DNA of 64,000 nucleotides, taken from the NCBI RefSeq assembly GCF_031845305.1, contig NZ_JAVREH010000013.1:35418-99417 (forward strand), in the 5' to 3' direction. Positions 61,217 to 64,000 of this stretch are shown piece after piece. The translations under genes were made by a program, and so were the position numbers. The stretch comes from Jatrophihabitans_A lederbergiae (GTDB lineage Bacteria > Actinomycetota > Actinomycetes > Mycobacteriales > Jatrophihabitantaceae). Numbering within the stretch: position 1 is the stretch's first letter; each line of letters opens with the position of its first letter. Below the pieces are notes generated by a model, which saw only the letters and a list, made by a program, of their open reading frames with translations, was not told where the DNA came from and did no database searches.

Positions 61217-62092
61217 TCACCGGCTGAGCCGGCGGTATTTGCGGGTGCACAGTGCGCCGAAGACTAGGCCGATGCCGAGGGTCCAGGCCAGTGACTGCAG
61301 CACCAGCGAGCCGGTACCGGAGCCTCCCAGGAGAAGCTGGCGCTGCTGATCGGTTGCGTTGTGGCCGAGGATGAGCGAGCGGGCAGCGTTGATGACGACG
61401 CTGACGGGCTGGTGGGTGGCGAAGCCGCGTAGCCAGCCGGGCATGGTGGCGACCGGGACGAAGGCCGAGGACGCAAACGTCAGCGGGAAGATGATGGGAA
61501 ACGTCGCGGCGTTCACCGCCTCCGGGCTGCGCACCGACAGCCCGATCAGCGCGTAACCGAGGCTGACCGCAAGCGCGAACAGCAACAACAGCATCGCGGC
61601 AAGCACCAGACCGACCACGTTCGCGGGTCGGAAACCGACCGCGAAACCGGTGGCAAGCAAGATGACGAGCCCGAATGCGTTGTTCAGCGTGTCGGCTGCG
61701 ACCCGGCCACCGAAGACGGCGCTACGCGCCATCGGCAGCGAACGTAGCCGGTTGATGAAACCCTTCTGCATGTCATCAGCGAGCGCGAAGCCGGTGACGC
61801 CTGCGCTGAACAGCACGGTCTGCACTGCGATACCGGGGATCAGATAGTTGACGTAGTTGAGACCTTGCAAACCTTTGATGGCGCCACCGAACACAAAGCG
61901 GAACAGCAGCACGAACATGATCGGCGACACCAGGTTGAAGACAACCTGTTCTGGCTGCCGCATCAGGCGCCGCAGGTTGCGGCCGGCCATGGCGGCGGTA
62001 TCGCGCAGCGCCCACACCGCGCCATCGGCCGCAGCCCCGCTCGACGCGGGCGAGTTGGGAAAGGTTGCGGTATCGCTCGACTGAGTGCTCAC
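61217..62092 (-). CDS. ABC-2 type export permease (DrrB-like)
   Basis: 291 residues, six membrane helices, with N-L-V-S-P-I-M-F-V-L-L-F-R-F-V-F-G-G in the first and an A-F-V-P-V-A-T-M-P-G-W-L-R-G-F-A loop near residue 213. Typical of daunorubicin-resistance-type exporters. Its start overlaps the ATPase stop by 4 nt. With the ATPase it likely exports a drug or lipid. Confidence 0.88.
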   Translation of the reverse strand: MSTQSSDTATFPNSPASSGAAADGAVWALRDTAAMAGRNLRRLMRQPEQVVFNLVSPIMFVLLFRFVFGGAIKGLQGLNYVNYLIPGIAVQTVLFSAGVTGFALADDMQKGFINRLRSLPMARSAVFGGRVAADTLNNAFGLVILLATGFAVGFRPANVVGLVLAAMLLLLFALAVSLGYALIGLSVRSPEAVNAATFPIIFPLTFASSAFVPVATMPGWLRGFATHQPVSVVINAARSLILGHNATDQQRQLLLGGSGTGSLVLQSLAWTLGIGLVFGALCTRKYRRLSR

Positions 62093-63087
62093 TTGAGCGT
62101 CCGTTCTTTCTCGTCGCGGTGCTCAGCCGCGTCCTGGCCGACTACTACATGGCCGGTGAGTGCGAGGAAGACGTCGTCGAGGCTCGGCTCGCGCAGCTGC
62201 AGCCCACGCGCGGTGACGCCGTGGGTATCCAGCTGGCGTACCACCTCGGTGAGCGTCGCCGTGCCGCTCTTGGCCGGAACACGAACGATGTCATCGTCCA
62301 CGGTCGTGTCAGCATCGCCCACACCCTGCATCGCCCCTGCCACTTGGCGCGCCTCGTCGGCGTCACTCAAGCGGATCTCAACGACCGCGCCCCCCATCTC
62401 GGCCTTCAACTCCGCTGATGTTCCTTCAGCGATGACCTTGCCGTGGTCAACGACCGAAATGCGGTCGGCCAACCGATCGGCCTCCTCCAGATACTGAGTC
62501 GTCAACAGCACGGTTGTGCCCTCTCGCACGAGATCCTCGATGACGCTCCACAAGTCGATCCGGCTGCGCGGATCGAGCCCAGTTGTAGGTTCGTCGAGGA
62601 AAAGCACCGGCGGTCGAGCGACCAGAGCGGCCGCGAGATCGAGCCGGCGCCGCATGCCACCGGAATAGGTCTTGGCCGGGCGCCCGGCGGCGTCAGACAA
62701 AGCGAACCGTTCGAGCAACTCCCTCGCGCGCGTCTTCACCGCCGCCGACGCCATGTGGTTCAACCGGCCGACCAGGATCAGGTTCTCCGCACCGGTGAGA
62801 TTGTCGTCCACAGCCGCATACTGCCCGGCAAGCCCGATCGACCGGCGCACCGCTGCCGGGTCGCGCACAACATCAATGCCCATCACCGTTGCCCGGCCAG
62901 CGTCCGGGCGCAGCAAAGTCGTCAGTATGTTGACGGCCGTAGTCTTGCCGGCGCCGTTAGGTCCTAGCAGCCCCAGCACCGTCGCGGGCTCGACCTCGAG
63001 CGACACACCGTCAAGTGCCTTCACCGCCGCGCCGAACGACTTGACGAGGCTGTCGGCGACGATTGCTGGACTACTCACGCACGACAC
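62089..63087 (-). CDS. DrrA-like ABC export ATPase
   Basis: 332 residues from a GTG at 63087 (GTG 63078 also possible). Walker A is L-L-G-P-N-G-A-G-K-T-T, signature Y-S-G-G-M-R-R-R-L-D, Walker B L-F-L-D-E-P-T-T-G-L-D. The C-terminal DUF4162 region ends with P-S-L-D-D-V-F-L-A-L-T-G, as in DrrA. Complete. No producer pathway for a drug is evident, so it may be self-defence or housekeeping efflux. Confidence 0.92.
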   Translation of the reverse strand: MSCVSSPAIVADSLVKSFGAAVKALDGVSLEVEPATVLGLLGPNGAGKTTAVNILTTLLRPDAGRATVMGIDVVRDPAAVRRSIGLAGQYAAVDDNLTGAENLILVGRLNHMASAAVKTRARELLERFALSDAAGRPAKTYSGGMRRRLDLAAALVARPPVLFLDEPTTGLDPRSRIDLWSVIEDLVREGTTVLLTTQYLEEADRLADRISVVDHGKVIAEGTSAELKAEMGGAVVEIRLSDADEARQVAGAMQGVGDADTTVDDDIVRVPAKSGTATLTEVVRQLDTHGVTARGLQLREPSLDDVFLALTGHVVVGQDAAEHRDEKERTLK

Positions 63088-63259
63088 GCTACCGACTCAC
63101 CGGCACGCATGGACCGCTATTTGTTGGATAGTGGCTCCCTTGGCCGCAACCGCTGCTGGGCCGCTGGAGGGCCAAATCGTGTCATGCCCACCTGATAACA
63201 GGTACGCATCGCACGACAGCTCTGGTTGCTCGATGCGGAACCGATCCAGCAGCGTTCGT

Positions 63260-63635
63260 CAGCGCGGCGCGTTGTCACCGTCCGAGAGCAACCCCGCTTG
63301 AAGTGCTGGCCGCCGCGTATCAACTTCGCCGCCCGACCGCAGCCATCGACTTCGCGGCGCTCAACACATCCAATGACGTCGACACCATCAAGGCCATGGT
63401 CATTGGCGTTGCCAACACCCAATTGCCCCAGGATCAGTACGACGGCTTGGTGTTCGACACGTCGCATGCCGATGCTGTCTCGATCCGCGACGAGGAGGAA
63501 TGCAACGGGGTCCGCGTCAGCATCGAGGCTGCACTGTCCACCGCCAAAATGCGATTCCACGTCGACGTCAATGTCGGATACCCCGGATCGGCCAGTACAT
63601 TGACCGCGACCACAGCCTTGTATGGCTCACATTGA
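63260..63635 (+). pseudogene. AbiEii/AbiGii-type nucleotidyltransferase toxin remnant
   Basis: L-A-A-A-Y-Q-L-R-R-P-T-A-A-I-D-F-A-A-L and R-D-E-E-E-C-N-G-V-R-V-S-I-E-A-A-L, then F-H-V-D-V-N-V-G-Y-P match the core of AbiEii nucleotidyltransferases. The N-terminal glycine motif before L-A-A-A-Y is damaged (one frame ends in a stop just upstream), and the C-terminus ends early. No AbiEi antitoxin gene is seen upstream. Decayed defence gene next to an insertion sequence. Confidence 0.75.
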
Positions 63636-63736
63636 AGCGAGCCGGGAGTCACGTCGCGACTCCCACGGTCGGGCCACCGACTTGATTGGCGCGGGATATC
63701 CGTCGATCTCGCGCATCGCCGTCGTGCCGGAAGACC

Positions 63737-64000
63737 GGCTCTTCGCAGTTGAGGGTGTAGATCGTCTTGGCGCGTCGCTGCGGGGGTAGAGGTCGAGGTC
63801 TTCCGATGATGGAAGTTCTCACACTGCCCATCTGGAAGACCTCGACGTGCGTGACGCTACCTTCTGCTCTCCCGACCTGACGACGTTCTGCCGACTGGAT
63901 GGCCTCGGTTTGGTGGTGACTGGTCAGCAGTTGCAGCCCGATCATGCGGTGCTCGAATGCCGGGTCTCTGAGGCTGATGACTGGTGCCATTCCTGCGGCT
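63737..64000. mobile_element. ISL3-family insertion sequence, left end
   Basis: GGCTCTTCGCAGTTGAGG at 63737 is the typical GGCTCTTC start of ISL3 ends. The transposase gene starts about 110 nt inside. The element continues beyond the right edge, so the right end and 8-bp target duplication cannot be checked. Confidence 0.75.
63847..64000 (+). CDS. ISL3-family transposase, N-terminal part
   Basis: From a GTG at 63847 the frame is open to the window edge: R-D-A-T-F-C-S-P-D-L-T-T-F-C-R-L-D-G-L, then V-V-T-G-Q-Q-L and C-R-V-S-E-A-D-D-W-C-H-S-C-G. The C-x-x-C-type zinc finger at the end is the start of the ISL3 N-terminal DNA-binding domain. DDE core lies outside the window. Confidence 0.82.
   Translation, partial: MRDATFCSPDLTTFCRLDGLGLVVTGQQLQPDHAVLECRVSEADDWCHSCG

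Overview
The window is G+C-rich with long open frames on both strands, GTG and TTG starts and many 4-base ATGA/GTGA stop-start overlaps. Together with a DivIVA-domain protein, a TIGR03086/DinB-type (mycothiol-linked fold) protein, DUF4331, an LPXTG surface protein, a fused Wzz-BY-kinase and IS701/IS110/ISL3-type elements, this points to a filamentous or soil-type actinomycete (Actinomycetota). The genus cannot be read from the sequence. No rRNA, tRNA, CRISPR array or replication origin was seen.

Layout. (1) 1-12.2 kb is a divergent catabolic locus. Leftward run an ABM-type enzyme, an Rbs-type ABC importer (binding protein, double ATPase, permease), a HyuA-like protein, a DUF917 protein and a PucR-like regulator cut by the window edge. 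Rightward run HyuA, HyuB and an amidohydrolase. Together they look like uptake and hydrolysis of a cyclic amide (hydantoin or oxoproline type). (2) 12.4-14.5 kb holds a split transketolase operon divergent from soxR, with a near-perfect SoxR box between them. (3) 14.5-17 kb has DUF4331, a small Tat-signal protein and a 14-bp tandem repeat array. (4) 17.3-23.2 kb has a frameshifted ATPase, a phosphoribosyltransferase, and a four-gene coupled operon of a Thr/Pro-rich surface protein, two membrane glycosyltransferases and a DivIVA-domain protein. (5) 23.6-28.5 kb has a two-component system whose regulator lost its N-terminus at a deletion junction, a secreted repeat protein and transposase debris. 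(6) 28.5-46.6 kb is an exopolysaccharide locus: epimerase, WecA-like initiator, CapD/WbpM-like enzyme, sortase substrate, DUF4012 protein, methyltransferases, flippase, polymerase, glycosyltransferases, Wzz-BY-kinase and LMW phosphatase. An IS701 copy sits exactly at the DUF4012 stop codon. (7) 46.8-64 kb is accessory: an IS110 remnant, a TetR/membrane-protein pair with a clear operator, a broken Fic gene, a WYL regulator, an MFS exporter, a diguanylate cyclase, a P450, a glycosyltransferase, HipBA and AbiEii remnants, a phosphatidylserine decarboxylase-like protein, a DrrAB-type exporter and the start of an ISL3 element.

The most unusual feature is at 54182-54359 (minus strand). Three tandem micro-ORFs of 7-9 codons, each with an upstream purine-rich site and about 50 nt apart, encode nearly the same peptide ending in Asn-Gln-Glu-Trp-(Val/Leu)-stop. 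They lead directly into the MFS exporter gene. One copy differs from the others by synonymous changes at Gln and Glu, which suggests the peptide itself is conserved. They could be ultra-short peptide precursors with a dedicated exporter, or regulatory leader peptides. I do not recognise a described family.

Many accessory genes carry single-base frameshifts while core pathway genes are intact, so most are probably real decay, although sequencing error cannot be excluded from one sequence.
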